Source: Rhinopomastus cyanomelas
Lineage: Eukaryota; Chordata; Aves; Bucerotiformes; Rhinopomastidae
Assembly (NCBI GenBank): GCA_013400115.1
Contig: VXBP01002426.1
Coordinates: 61,731 to 125,730 of the forward strand
Reading direction: 5' to 3'
DNA: 64,000 nt
Shown here one piece after another: positions 23,415 to 34,680 of the stretch; the stretch's first letter is position 1; the number at the start of each line of letters is the position of its first letter. The position numbers were made by a program, and so were the translations under genes. The notes under the pieces were generated by a model. It did no database searches and was not told the DNA's origin. It was given only the letters and a program-made list of their open reading frames with translations.

Positions 23415-24801
23415 GTGAGATGAGTGGAGCTTGCGTTTCGTGTCACCACCTGTGTCCGGACGAGTAAGCTTTTGGCCCTGCAGTGCAGTCTTGGGTTTCA
23501 AAGAGAGTTTGGGATGCACTGTTTGGAAGCATCACCCCTCCTTCTCCTCAGAGAACCTGCACAAATCCTTCCAGGCTCCCCTTCTGACCACGTGCTGCTC
23601 CTGCTTCTGAAAGCCTCCCAGCAATCATGGGGAGGGCTGCATTCTGGGGATCTTGGGTGCTTGTGATGAGGCAAATGTCCTTGTCCTGTGCTTAGACACT
23701 AAAAGTAGAGCACCTTCTTCTCCGTTTTTCAGGGCTAGTTGCCCTACAGGGAGGGTAGGTTTGCTTCTCTCCAAAGATCTGCATTTTGACTGCCACCTTT
23801 CTGGGGTCCTTTCTGAAATGAAGGACTCCAGGGGTGGTTGCTGCTTGACTGGAAAACAAGCTGGGAGGGCTGGTCTACTGGGAGCCCATCTTGGTGGCAG
23901 CAGCTCTGCCTACTGGAGAATGGTCACTGTGAGCCCCAGCTTCTCGCGCTTTGCAGGATGGGACCTTCCTGTGTGATAGTTATCACTCTGGCCTGAAGGT
24001 GCTGGAGCATGGCAGAGGGGAACTGGTGGATGATGGTGATGGGTAATTGGGCAGAGGAGAGAAGAGATTGGTGGTGGGGAACAGTCAGTAACGTTAAAAA
24101 CAAACAAGCAAGCGTCACAGTGCTGCAGATTGCTGTGTGCTAGGAGCAATTCCTCAGGCCAAGCAGCTCCCTTTGCACATTCTCCTTGTAATTGCACAAA
24201 CCACGAGACTGCAATTAAAAAACCCTCACAACAAAAACCCACAAAACCCCCCCAAACTCATAAGGCAGCAAGGGGTTCCTTTACTTCTCTGGAGAGAGGA
24301 GTAGATTCTGCACTTCTTCCTGTGCCACAAGCCGCAGGGGCTTTGCAGCAGTTGCCTGAATGTTAAATTACAGCGCTCGTTGCACCCTTTATGCCTGGGT
24401 CTCAAGATGCAGTTTGCACCAGCAGCTTCTGAATGCTTTGGCTTCCTCTGAAAGACTAGGGGAGTTGAGGGTCTCTCACAAAGGAAAATCCCCAAAATAG
24501 CCTTCTGTAATTTGTGAATTGTGTCCTCGGCGGCATTAGCATATAGCTGGGGTTCATTCGTTCGCGTTAGCGAGAAAGTCAAAGTGAGAGCAGAGTCAGG
24601 CCTGCTTGACAGTCAAGCCAGGATCCCATCTGATGTAACTGAACCTCAGCCCTGCACAGGAAACCTCTTATGCTGCTTGTGAACCCGGAGACATGGCTGT
24701 TTCAGACTCATCCCAGTCAGCAGCTGAGTGGTGTACTGAGGGCCTCTGGGTTTCCAGCCACGACAGCAGCGGCCAGAGCCGGGGCACAGGATTTGCCAAG
24801 T

Positions 24802-25150
24802 TCATAGAATCACAGAATCATTAGGGATCAGAAGGGACCTCGAAAGATCATCTAGTCCAGTCCCCCTGCCAGAGGAGGATCACCTAGACCAAGTCACACA
24901 GGAACACATCCTGGCAGGTTTCAAACATCTCCAATGAAAGAGACTCCACAACCCCCCTGGGCAGCCTGTTCCAGTGCTCTGTCACCCTCACCATGAAGAA
25001 GTTCCTTCTCATATTTACATGGAACCTCCTATGTTCCAGCTCACACCCATTGCCCCCCGTCCTATCACTAGATGACATTGAGCAGAGCCTGGCTTCATCC
25101 TCCTGACACCCACCCTTCACATATTTATAGACATTAATGAGGTCACCCCT
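24802..25150 (-). mobile_element. CR1 LINE 3' end, well preserved
   Basis: Antisense 5'-truncated CR1 of ~349 bases. The minus strand is open over GGCQEDEARLCSMSSSDRTGGNGCELEHRRFHVNMRRNFFMVRVTEHWNRLPRGVVESLSLEMFETCQDVFLCDLV, followed by the 3' UTR and a two-unit tail. The 5' break lies in the GDLINVYKY codons. It pairs as an inverted repeat with the plus-strand copy at 21645. Confidence 0.97.
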
Positions 25151-27008
25151 AACAGGAGAACCCCCTACCTTTCAGCTGAAGCAGGTGGGGTTATAACCCC
25201 TGCAAACTCATAGCAAAACTATAAATCTCTTTAGCCATGAGCATGTTTGTTTGAGGATGTTATGTTTTTTGAAAACCTCTTTGAGACCTTTGTCTTGACA
25301 AGGCAGACAGGACTGTTTTTTTAAGCGTCCTGCAGACCTGGATCCCATTTAATGGCTGGGTCCTCATTTTCTTCTTTTAAAAGGAAAAAGAAAAGGGGGA
25401 GAAACATGTTTCTGGGAGCTTCCGTAGAGCACTGTATTGTTTAGTGCGAGTTTTAACATGTCAGTCCTGATCTGAGCTCTATCAAACTTAGTAATTATCC
25501 TCTTTGAAGATGGCTGCAGTAAGCTTTGTTCTCCATTATCCTTGTTGAAACAAGGAAGCAAGCGCCTGAGCGTGCATGGAGGCTTTACACATGGCTTCCC
25601 ATTTATTTTCTTGCCTTGTGTTAACACATTCTCCCACCCTGTTGTCTTGGTTTTTTGCCCCTTCTTTGTCCTTCTGCACAGAGCAGGTGTTTTCACTCAA
25701 CTCCCCACAGCAATGAGGAAGAATTTTGTAGAGAAGCTGGAGGGGAGATAACATCCATCACTGTGTGTGAGGAGGCTGCCGCTTTTCATCTGCATTACCT
25801 TGCGTTTGTCTGCACTAAATTCCAGCTGATCGGGGAGTATTTTCTCAACATCTCTGGAAATTATATAGTTATTGACTGAGGGGGAGAGAGAGGATGGAAA
25901 TTAAATGGTCACAACATTTGCTGAATATTTACTAGCGGAGAGGGAGGGCTCCTGTGAAATGAATGGTTTCTCACAATCTCACTTCTCCATGCTATTCCCA
26001 TCCTCTCTCTCTGTCCCCGTATCAAGCAACAGGATTAGGAAAGGCATGAAAGACATTTCCTTTAGTTTTCTTTGTTTTGGGAAGGCGAGCAGGGTGAAGC
26101 CGGTATTGCAGGAGCTGTGTGCAGGGGCCGTTTAAGGGCTATGGTTTGGTCAGGGAAAGGAAGGTGTGGGGAAGATGGAGGGAGCTGGGGCACACACTTG
26201 CCCCAAAAGTTGTGAGACTTGTAAGGGCCAAGCTCACAGAACGAAAGTTTCCCAGGTTAGGAGCCTGCCTTGTGTTCCTTATGCTTATGGTCTCATTTCT
26301 CACCAAGATTTTGAGAAAAATTTTCCTTTCTCAACTGCAAAGCAGATAAAAAGGATACACAAGTTCTTCGTTCCAACACAGGAGGAAACATACTGTTCCC
26401 TTCTGCAGAGATGTGCCTGTCTTATGTTAGCAGAGGCACTGCTCCATCCCTTGGTATAAAAATGGTCAGTGCAGGGACCCCCACCCATGGCAGAGGCTGC
26501 ATTTGCTGCCACTGTGGACTTCTTGAATTGTCTTTAATAAAGAGAAGGGAAAGCCCAGCAGGTTGGGTTCCCTCTAGTTTTAAATGTCCCATTTTGAAAG
26601 CCTTAACTTGATCTACACAAACAGAAAACACTACCCAGAAAATTCTATCAAGTTTCCAAGTGTCTGAGCTAAACTCCAGGTCTGTTTTACCTTCACAAGC
26701 AGTGGGAGCTTCACAGCTGGTGGTCCTGTTCCCTCTCCCCACCAGGGTGAATTTTGCTGAACTATTGACCAGGAAACTCCAGGGGACGTGAAAGTTAATC
26801 TGCTAAGAGTCACACGTAGCCTTGTTGGAACTTGGTTGACAACGTGGACAGCTGTAAGTACATACGTCTGTGTTTAGGGGATGTGTCTGTAAACTCTCTA
26901 GGCAGCCTGTGGAAAATGAAAACAGAATTCTTCAAACGTGTTTTAAAGAGTAGGACACCAGCTGAGCTCCCGTTGCCATCCAAGCCCTGAACAGGTCCAG
27001 ATGGAGAG
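25151..27008. other. Unique non-coding DNA
   Basis: About 1.9 kb with no recognised gene. AT-rich blocks occur at 25160-25280 and 25860-25930. No transposon was recognised before the RT segment at 27009. Confidence 0.45.
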
Positions 27009-27556
27009 CTGTGACTAGTGGTGTCCCCCAGGGATCGGTGCTGGGACCGGTCTTGTTCAACATCTTCATCAATGACATTGATGAGGGCACAGAGTGTCTG
27101 CTCAGCAAGTTTGCCGACGACACCAAGCTGGGAGGTTTGGCTGATACGGCTGAGGGCTGTGCTGCCATCCAGAGAGACCTGGACAGACTGGAGGGCTGGG
27201 CACAGAGAAACCAGATGAAGTTCAACAAGGACAAGTGCAGAGTCCTGCATCTGGGGAGGAATAACAAATTCCACCAGTACAGGCTGGGAGGTGATCTACT
27301 GGAAAGCAGTCCTGTGGAGAGGGACCTGGGGGTCCTGGTGGACAACAGGTTAACCATGGCACAGCAATGTGCCCTGGTGGCCAAGAAGGCCAACGGGATC
27401 GTGGGGTGTATTAGGAGGAGTGTGTCCAGCAGATCGAGGGAAGTTCTTCTCCCCCTCTACTCTGCCCTGGTGAGGCCTCATCTTGAGTACTGTGTTCAGT
27501 TTTGGGCCCCCCNCTCTTGGGTCCCTTCCAACCCCTAACATCCTATGATCCTATGA
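27009..27556 (+). mobile_element. CR1 LINE: reverse-transcriptase segment plus 3' tail, joined at an N
   Basis: A CR1 copy containing the second half of the RT domain (27011-27512), then one ambiguous base (27513), then ~43 bases of CR1 3' terminus ('gggtcccttccaacccctaa', 'catcctatgatcctatg'). The ORF2 stretch for the C-terminal ~110 residues and the 3' UTR start, expected between the two, is absent. The reading frame up to the N is uninterrupted, so the copy is young. The missing piece may be a real deletion or an assembly collapse. Confidence 0.96.
27011..27512 (+). pseudogene. CR1 ORF2 reverse-transcriptase fragment
   Basis: Non-LTR reverse transcriptase, C-terminal half of the domain, which in an intact element copies CR1 RNA at the target site. 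The frame is open for ~167 codons. It has TSGVPQGSVLGPVLFNIFIND (RT block 4, the template/dNTP-binding SGVPQGS), then SKFADDTKL with the catalytic FADD pair, a thumb-like LHLGRNNK block, RDLGVLVD, and RSREVLLPLYSALVRPHLEYCVQFWAP. The first catalytic aspartate block (YLDFSKAF), the palm start and the endonuclease are missing at the 5' end, and the C-terminus is lost at the N. It is a non-functional remnant, but it carries no stop in the retained part. Confidence 0.93.
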
Positions 27557-28989
27557 ACTCTGCTGGCTAAGGTACTTGGGGTGAACAGATGCTGAGTACC
27601 AGCTTGACCTGGAGGTTTGGCACATGAAATGGGATTTGTGTGGTGGGGGCTACTTTTAAGCAAAGCTCTAAGCATTCTGCAAAGCAAGTGTCTCTGTTTT
27701 CCATGCTGGCTGTTCCCGTGTTTGATACGGCACCAGAAGGAAGCAAAGCACACTTGTAAAAGCATCCTTCTCTCTTGACTGTGCAGTTTTGTTCATGCTT
27801 GTGCTTCTCCCTGCTCACCCATCTGCTTTGGGTCTGCAAATGGCATGTATCATTTTGTAGCCAGCTAGCAGCCATGGAAAAGTTCCCATAGCTGCTCTGA
27901 GAGCACCATTGTGTTTGCAGAGAGGAAGGTTGAGCTTGGCCTTTCTCCGTGGAGGAGACCAGCCTGTCAGAGACCCACAGGTTTAACTCATGGCCTTGAC
28001 TCTATCACTGAGCTTCCAAGGCTTTGAGGGAAACAGAAACACCTTCAATATTTGTGTGTATGTTTTGACAGAACACCTGCTACCTCCTCCTTCTACTGTG
28101 GCATGTCCCGGGCCAAGTGAGCTTTGGAAAGCAAAGCAGTGAGGGGATCATTGCAGTGGTAATGTTTTCATTAAGTACATCTCCTTTGCCTTCTCCCCTT
28201 ATGATTGAATATTTCTCCCTTGTGCCCCCTCTCCTTCTCTAAGTGCAGCATCTTTTTGTCATGATGGACCACTGTGCTGTCCAGGGACCTTTCTGTATGG
28301 TATTGAGATAGTTGGCTGCTCATAAAATGACAGCCAAAAAATGGCTCATGGCCACTTGCAAAACGGCTGTTCAGAATGCAGCATCTCTTCATCAGCGAAA
28401 GATGAAATACGTTCATTGCTCAATTATTATCAGAAGAAAAATCACTCAGGTGCTGTAATTGGAATCCCCATTGTTCCTCCTCTTGTGGGGTCCTGTTGCA
28501 ACTCTGGTAGAAAGTCTTTGTCCGATGGTTTTGAAAGCAGAAAGCCTGCCAGGAAGAACAGCAGCAGGAAAGGGGAAAGATCAAGTTATCAAAGGGTACT
28601 GATAGAAAAGGTTCCAACTGATTTTTCCCTTTCTCCTTCCCAGGATTCACCAGCCCTCTTCCCCCAGTACAAACCCAAAGAAGAAGCAGTGGGCATCAGT
28701 ACTTCCTGCTCACAAAGCTGCAAGCATCCCACCAGAGCTCAGGGAAGAGGCAGGGAGGTGTCATTTGCTGCTTCTCTGACCAGCTGCAGTGAGCCTGCCT
28801 CACCTTTCTTGCTCTGTACAACATGCCTGAGCTCAGTAGCAGGGCAGGTGTGATGAATTTCTGGTGTGTTCTGAAGGGCATAGAATGGTGCGGTGCTCCT
28901 CTGGGATGGCTCAGACACACGCTTCGTGTCTCCCCTATCTAGCAGGCAGGGTGGTTATGAGGATGAATTAGCGAATGTCTTTGCAGCTC

Positions 28990-29210
28990 TTTGAAGATGT
29001 GATGCACTATTAGGCTGTAGCCTCTGCTTGATGCATGAACACCCATTAATGCTAATGGAGGCTGCATGCATTTCTCAAGTAGAGAACACATAATTGTAAT
29101 CATTACTGCATTTCACAATATTACTTGATCAGGCTTTCGTAATTTAGCCTAATTTTTAAATATATAATTTTCAGAAATAAAAGATATTCTTAATTTTGCA
29201 TCTTGCTTTT
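28990..29210. promoter_or_regulatory. Candidate conserved non-coding element
   Basis: AT-rich block with several homeodomain cores. It has an inverted pair CCATTA-ATGC-TAATGG at 29043-29058, followed by 'TGCATGCAT' and then 'AATTGTAATCATTACTG' and 'TAATTTAGCCTAATTTTTAAAT'. This texture is typical of vertebrate developmental enhancers. Only cross-species alignment can establish conservation. Confidence 0.3.
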
Positions 29211-29339
29211 GAGAACAAACTCCTCCAGCCTGAAGTGAGCAGTCACCCTGAGCTCCCTGTGTTCCATTGTCTTCTCCTCTCTGTCTAGAGCACGGCCTGA
29301 CCAGAGGCAGCTTGCAGCGCTCAGCACTTGGCAGAGGCA

Positions 29340-29600
29340 TCTTACTAGCTAAGGAAGTAAACTCACAGCACCTAGCACAAATAGTGTTTGATTACTGCTA
29401 ATTACAGTGCTGTCACTTAGCCGGGGAAAGAACGAGGGCTGGCTTTGTCAAATAGCAGGGAAATAACCTGCTGTCTGTCTACTGACTTAATGGCTTTAAT
29501 TGCCAGCGCATAATCAGAACTGGTGAATTTGTTTGAACATATCAGCAGGCACCAAATATTTCAATTAAGATCAAGTTGTATAACTAGTGCTGCTCTAGCT
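29340..29600. promoter_or_regulatory. Candidate conserved non-coding element
   Basis: Contains 'GATTACTGCTAATTACAG', 'TTAATGGCTTTAATTGCC', 'GCGCATAATC' and 'ATTTCAATTAAGATCAAG' within 260 bases. Dense TAAT/ATTA cores with moderate GC between them suggest an enhancer. No direct evidence of use. Confidence 0.3.
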
Positions 29601-32600
29601 GGAGCAGAGTTCTGGTTTTGAGGTTCACGAAAGGGCACCCGTTGGCCAGAGGCAGCAAGCAAACCAATGGCTGCATTTTGGGGGTGTCTTTTTTAGCATA
29701 GCCTTCTCCTCCGATGCTCCTGGGCCCTTGTAGGTGGTTCCCTTTTCTCTTCTACCAGTCTGTTTTCCTTCTCGGGACAGTATCCTCCAGCAGAGTCCAC
29801 GTGCTATAGGCTTTCTATTGTGAACACTTCCCTCCAGGTGACCCTGGGCTGTGGAGTGCCATGACTGCTTTATCATAGAGTAACATCCATCACCTCTGCC
29901 ACTGCATGAAGCTGGAGACAGTCCAATTGTACTTCCAGAAACCCTGTAGCCTAGCACACCAAAGGTGTCTTTTTCTTCCATGTAAATGACAGGGTTGTTT
30001 GGGTGGTTTTGCCTTTTTCCAAACATCAGTCTCTTTCTCTAGCCACTCAATGTTACAGGAGTTGAGGATGAATGCCTGAATGATGTTCAGCTTTGAGAGC
30101 TGAATTTATCCCAGACTATCTTAAGCCACTTCATTTAATTCAAAGCCTCAATCAAAGATTTTTGCTCTGTCTTTGAAGGATCCTTCCTTTAGGGATTCAC
30201 GCCCATTCAACCAGATCATTAGCAGCTTCTTATGCAGAGAAGAACAGGTCCTTGTGATAAAATCTTCAAGGCCATGACCCGGACTTGCCTCTGCTCTTTC
30301 ATTGAGGGCTGAAATGGGAATCTTGTGCTTCTGGAGGCGGCTTTGAGCACTGGATCCTGTAGGCTACCCTTGCCTGTCCTGTTTGTGTTTAATAATGGCA
30401 TTTGAAAAGACCCACCTGCACAAAGCTGTGCCTGTTTACCTCAGCAGTGCCCACTTAGCTATCCTCTGAGTTTTCTGTGTGTGGTTTCTGTGGACTGTTA
30501 CACAGCCGGCATCAGCCTGGATCAGTGGATGCATGTTCTTGGTGTTTTAAAGCCCTTATATTGATTTTCTCGGTGGTTATAATTTTTTAATGCCTGGAGA
30601 AGTTGACTGGTGCTCATCTGTATGTTGTTATCTATGATCTCTTCTCTTCATTCACATACTGTTTGGTGCAGCTTTACTTGACCCCAAGACATAGCCGTGA
30701 CTCATCTTCTCCCTGCCCTCATGAACCCTGTGATTTTAAGGATGATGCTCAGCAGGCATGAGCTTGAAAGCTGGCATGCAGAAAATGGCAAGTTCATTCT
30801 GTTTGTTCTAAAGGACCTTTAGAAAGTTGTACCCACCCCCTGCTTAGTGCTGGCAAAGCTGAAGTCATTTTTGCGTGTGTTTAGTAGGAGCTGTCAGCAT
30901 TCTACAGCTCTCTAGATCAGACCTGGAGTCTAAGAGCTAAAAACACCCTCAAGCTGCAGAGATGGCATGTGACAGACAGATTTACTTTTACAGAAAGGCA
31001 GAAAATGAAGCCAGAGTTTTCCTCCTCCATTTTTAAAATTCTCTTTCGTTTTTTTAAAATTGAAGAGGGGAAGCCCAGCCCACTAAACATCCTCGGACCA
31101 GTTTTGCTTCTTGAGTGCGTGTGTGTGGACATGCTTCAGTGGTTTTTCAGCCTTTTAAGGGAATCTGAATACAGGTATCTTGAGATAAAGATAAGCCGAT
31201 ACTGTAACACTAGGATAAGTCAGAGATGCTGGGCCAAGGTCCATGGGCTTATGGACTGGTGAAAGTAGTAGGAAGAGTAGGAAGAATGAGGAGAGCTTGT
31301 GAAAGTTGTGCTTGCTGCCCAAATCTAAATTCAGCTGAGTTCAGGAAGCTTGAATCACAAAGAAATGTTCACCCATTTCTTTAATCAGATTTTCCTTACA
31401 TTTCTTTCTTTCTCCTTTCCCGCTACTTGATTTTATGGTCCGACTGAAACAACTGCTATCAACCACACAGTTGTACTTTTCTCAATGACATCACACAGAA
31501 CTAAATTACATGCTGTGGTTGTGGACTTTCTGTGTCTACTAATGCTGATGATGCTGGGACAGCAGCTGCCACACCGCTGCACATAAATGTCACCGATCTG
31601 ATGGACGGGAATCAGTCAGTGTTGCCTCTTCTTAAGTGGAAAAATAACAGTAGAGAAGAGAGGTTTAAGAGTTTGTTCTTTCATTCGTGTACTTCCCATT
31701 TGCTGCCGCGTTGGGCCTATCGTGTATTGCTAGCCCAGCCAGAACTTCCACGCTACAAAGTTCATCTCCATTCCTGACTAGATAAATACCCACCCTCTGG
31801 AGGATGCTCCTTCTGTCGGCTTGCTGTGTCACTGATTGGAACTGGGCACGAGTGTTCTTAGAAGTACAAGTCAGATGCTTGGAAAGGGTAATTCAGCACA
31901 GCAAAACAGCTGCTTCTACTCACCCCACCTGAGGACCTCCTTTCATCTACGCTTTGTGCGTTTTGCAGCTTCGTGCAACCTCTGCTAATGTCATTACTGG
32001 CAATTAGTTGTTGCTTTGCCTATCATTTTTCCAGCATTCCTGTCTCGTTTGCTTCTGTAGAGCTGTGAGCATTGCTCATTTTCCAAGTTATCTGACACTT
32101 CCAAACCCACCAGATTGCTTTCATTTATGGAAGTGCAGTCTTTGAAGTATCTCGTGCTTCCTCGCAAAGAGGTTGCATCCAGCTTTGTTAAAAAAATAGA
32201 ACTCCTGTTTCCTTCTAATTGTTTTCCATGGTCAGAATCGATGCAAAGTTTGTGTCTTCAGGAGCAAAGCTAGACAGAGCTGGAGGGTAAAAATTCTGCT
32301 CTCACCCTTCTTTAATATAAATGAGGTTTTCAGATTGCTTGAATAGCAGATGCATGAGATCCTGAAGGCTTGTACATTGCCTTTCAAATTCAGCCAAAGA
32401 TACTACTCCTGAAATGTTCCTACCATCACAAATCGCAGGGGTTGTGTGTACATCTGTATTTGGAGAGGTGGTGAGAAAGGTAGCAGAGAGTTTGAAACGA
32501 ATGCCGTGGAACTGAGCTGTGATGGAGTACTGCTGAGGTCGCAGTCTTCCCTGTTTGCTCTAGTACTTTGGTTATTTTTGTAATTCTCATTTTATTTTTG

Positions 32601-33021
32601 CTGATAAAATTTCTCGTTGGATACCCTTCCACAGAAAACTTAGTCATTTTCCTACCTGGTTAATATTCAGATAGATTAAAAAAGTACTACAGTTTAACTG
32701 ATGAATAGATGCTAATTTATACATATATCCTTACCCTCAGAATGCCTAATTAATGATCCTCTGTGTCAGTCACGGAGATGCAAATGACTATGTTTTGCAA
32801 CTCTTATCATAACTGTGTTGCCCCATCTGGCTTCAGTTTGGGGGAATGTTTTTCCTGCAGTTCAGAAAGGAATATGAAGGAGACTGAGCAAGAAAACGTC
32901 CCACAGTTAGGTAACGTCTCCCTGCTGCAGCTGAGGTGGCGTTCAGATCATGCTTTAGGAGCTGAAATGGGAGCAGCAGCCATTCAGACCGCAACTGCGC
33001 TCTCGCTATGGCAATCAGTCA

Positions 33022-33092
33022 GACCCACAGGATTTCTTGGGCTGCAAGAGAACGTTGAGATCAAGTCCAACCACTAACCTCACCCTGCCAGG
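33022..33092 (-). mobile_element. Short ancient CR1 remnant
   Basis: About 70 bases resembling the antisense 3' UTR of an old CR1: 'cacaggatttcttgggctgc', 'gagatcaagtccaaccacta' and 'acctcaccctgccagg'. No further extension. It is short and diverged, so the call is moderate. Confidence 0.5.
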
Positions 33093-34410
33093 TAGATCCT
33101 GGACGTTCTGATACATGCCGCTGGCAGATGTGCAGAGAACACCCTATCTCCCCAGGGTCTCCAACAAAAGGACATCACATTTAGCACTGTGAGTCCTTGT
33201 GCAGACTGGACAAAATCATCCATGTGCTCACGGGGTGTGTGAGATGCTTCCTGTGCACCTTGTTGGCCGGTGCTCCCTGGTGCTGGGGCCTCTGTCAAGC
33301 CAGTGCCTGTTTGACCCTGTTCCTGTGCTGGAGCTCCACAAGCTCAGTTCCCATGAAGACCACCAGCAGGAGCCTCTCCTGTTGAGCAGAGGCAAACTGC
33401 AGATGCTGGAAAGAAAGGCAGGTATTTGCACTGCATCTGAGAGCTCAGAGGTTCCCCAAGAGGCACATTTGAAGCAGGAATCAAACTGAAAGATCCAAGT
33501 TGCTCTTTGGAGAACTTGCCCATCCCTGCCCGCTGTACAGGGAGCTCTCTGCACTCTGCCATGCCACACCAGTGCCTAAAGTTAAGCGGTTCAGGGTGCT
33601 AATTGCGAAGCCATCATTTCTCATCTTCCTTTCTCTTTAAAAAATGTCTGCATCCATAGCACCGCATATTTTATTGGAGCTTGGGGGTACATTTTGCTAC
33701 ATAAATAATTCTACCATTTGTAATTACAGGGAACATTAATAAAAATGAGGATTTTCAGCTGCACTCTGTACTGTCATCGAACTGGTCCAAATCTGCAGTC
33801 CTTGGGATTTGGACCAAGGAAACTAGACAGGGTCAGTTATTTTTATGGCTGTTTTTCTGGTATCTTGGACTGAATACAGCCTGGGGAGGTGGGGGGGGTG
33901 GGATCTAAACCTGACAAATTTCATGCAGTGGTCCTTGAAAAACATATTTTAATGAAGTAGTTAACGGAAGCTTGTTTCTAACCTTCCAGCACTTATCTCA
34001 GGGTGCTGCATGGTCTGAGGGTTTCGTGAGGCTGGTGGCACTAGGGGCTTCTCATAGAGAGTCTCTTAGGGCAAGGACAGGCAGTTGGGTCCACCATAAC
34101 CAGGAGCAGGGCAGACCTGGGCACCTCCCTGGGGACAGGGATGTGGACTTATGGATGTCTGGGCAGGGCTATTGGAAACTGGACACCCTGCTCTGCTGTC
34201 AGTGGGGCAAAGGGTGGTGGCCCATGGGGACTGACAAGGGATCCTAGGTTGTGAGGCTCAGACAGAGCTGATCAGGGCCATTGAAGCCCATCAGTGGTCA
34301 TCATGCCCTGAGAGTTAGTTCTGCATTAGACTAGAAAGGACTCTTGTTAATATTTTCAACAGGACACATAAGGAAGCTCTCAACATGAACCTGCAGTTCA
34401 TGTTGTGGGT
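33093..34410. other. Unique DNA with an AT-rich block and a G-run cluster
   Basis: About 1.3 kb. The block 33610-33770 is AT-rich with TAATTA and ATAAATAATT cores. A G-run cluster lies at 33882-33903. No gene recognised. Confidence 0.45.
33882..33903 (+). other. G-run cluster with quadruplex potential
   Basis: The order GGGG-AGGT-GGGGGGGG-T-GGG supplies four runs of three or more guanines within 22 bases with short loops. That satisfies the usual sequence rule for an intramolecular G-quadruplex on the plus strand. No flanking promoter is recognised. Confidence 0.6.
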
Positions 34411-34680
34411 AGAATCACAGAATTGGAGCATTACTTGAGTCGGAAGGATCTTCAAAGTTCATCTAGTTCCAACCCCCCTGCATGGGCTGTGACAGCTCTC
34501 ACCAGAACAGTTTGCCCAGAGCCCCATCCAACCTGGCCTTAAACACATCCAGGGATGGAGCAGCCACGACTTGCCTGATCAGCCTGTTCTAGGACCTCAG
34601 CACAATAGCTCAGAGTGAAGAACTTCCTTACATTTACTCTAAACCTACTCTCTCTAAGAGGGATTGCAAAGAGAAAAGTG
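34411..34680 (-). mobile_element. Old CR1 LINE 3' end
   Basis: Antisense CR1 of an older class: 'agaatcacagaattggagca', 'cttcaaagttcatctagttcc', 'aacccccctgcatgggctg', 'ttgcccagagccccatccaa', 'cctggccttaaacacatcca', 'gggatggagcagccacgac' and a decayed 'gtgaagaacttccttacat'. The minus strand keeps SRFRVNVRKFFTLS, the CR1 ORF2 C-terminal motif. Weak similarity may extend to ~34775. Confidence 0.88.

Larger units (their letters stand above)
22738..24801. other. Unique DNA with a CpG-richer patch
   Basis: About 2 kb between CR1 copies. The patch 23100-23420 is richer in CpG than its surroundings and holds a candidate exon, listed separately. A second small cluster of retained CpGs sits at 24530-24575. 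No other gene signal. Confidence 0.5.
27557..33021. other. Long unique stretch, partly CNE-like
   Basis: About 5.5 kb with no transposon recognised. A 170-codon plus frame (28341-28853) has low-complexity serine-rich content and no domain I recognise, so I do not call it. Two AT-rich blocks (28990-29210 and 29340-29600) are listed as candidate conserved elements. A third AT-rich part lies at 32560-32760. Confidence 0.45.

Noticed and set aside
28341..28853. 170-codon plus-strand open frame
   Set aside because: Serine- and lysine-rich with no domain I recognise. The start is unsupported and there is no CpG or promoter signal.
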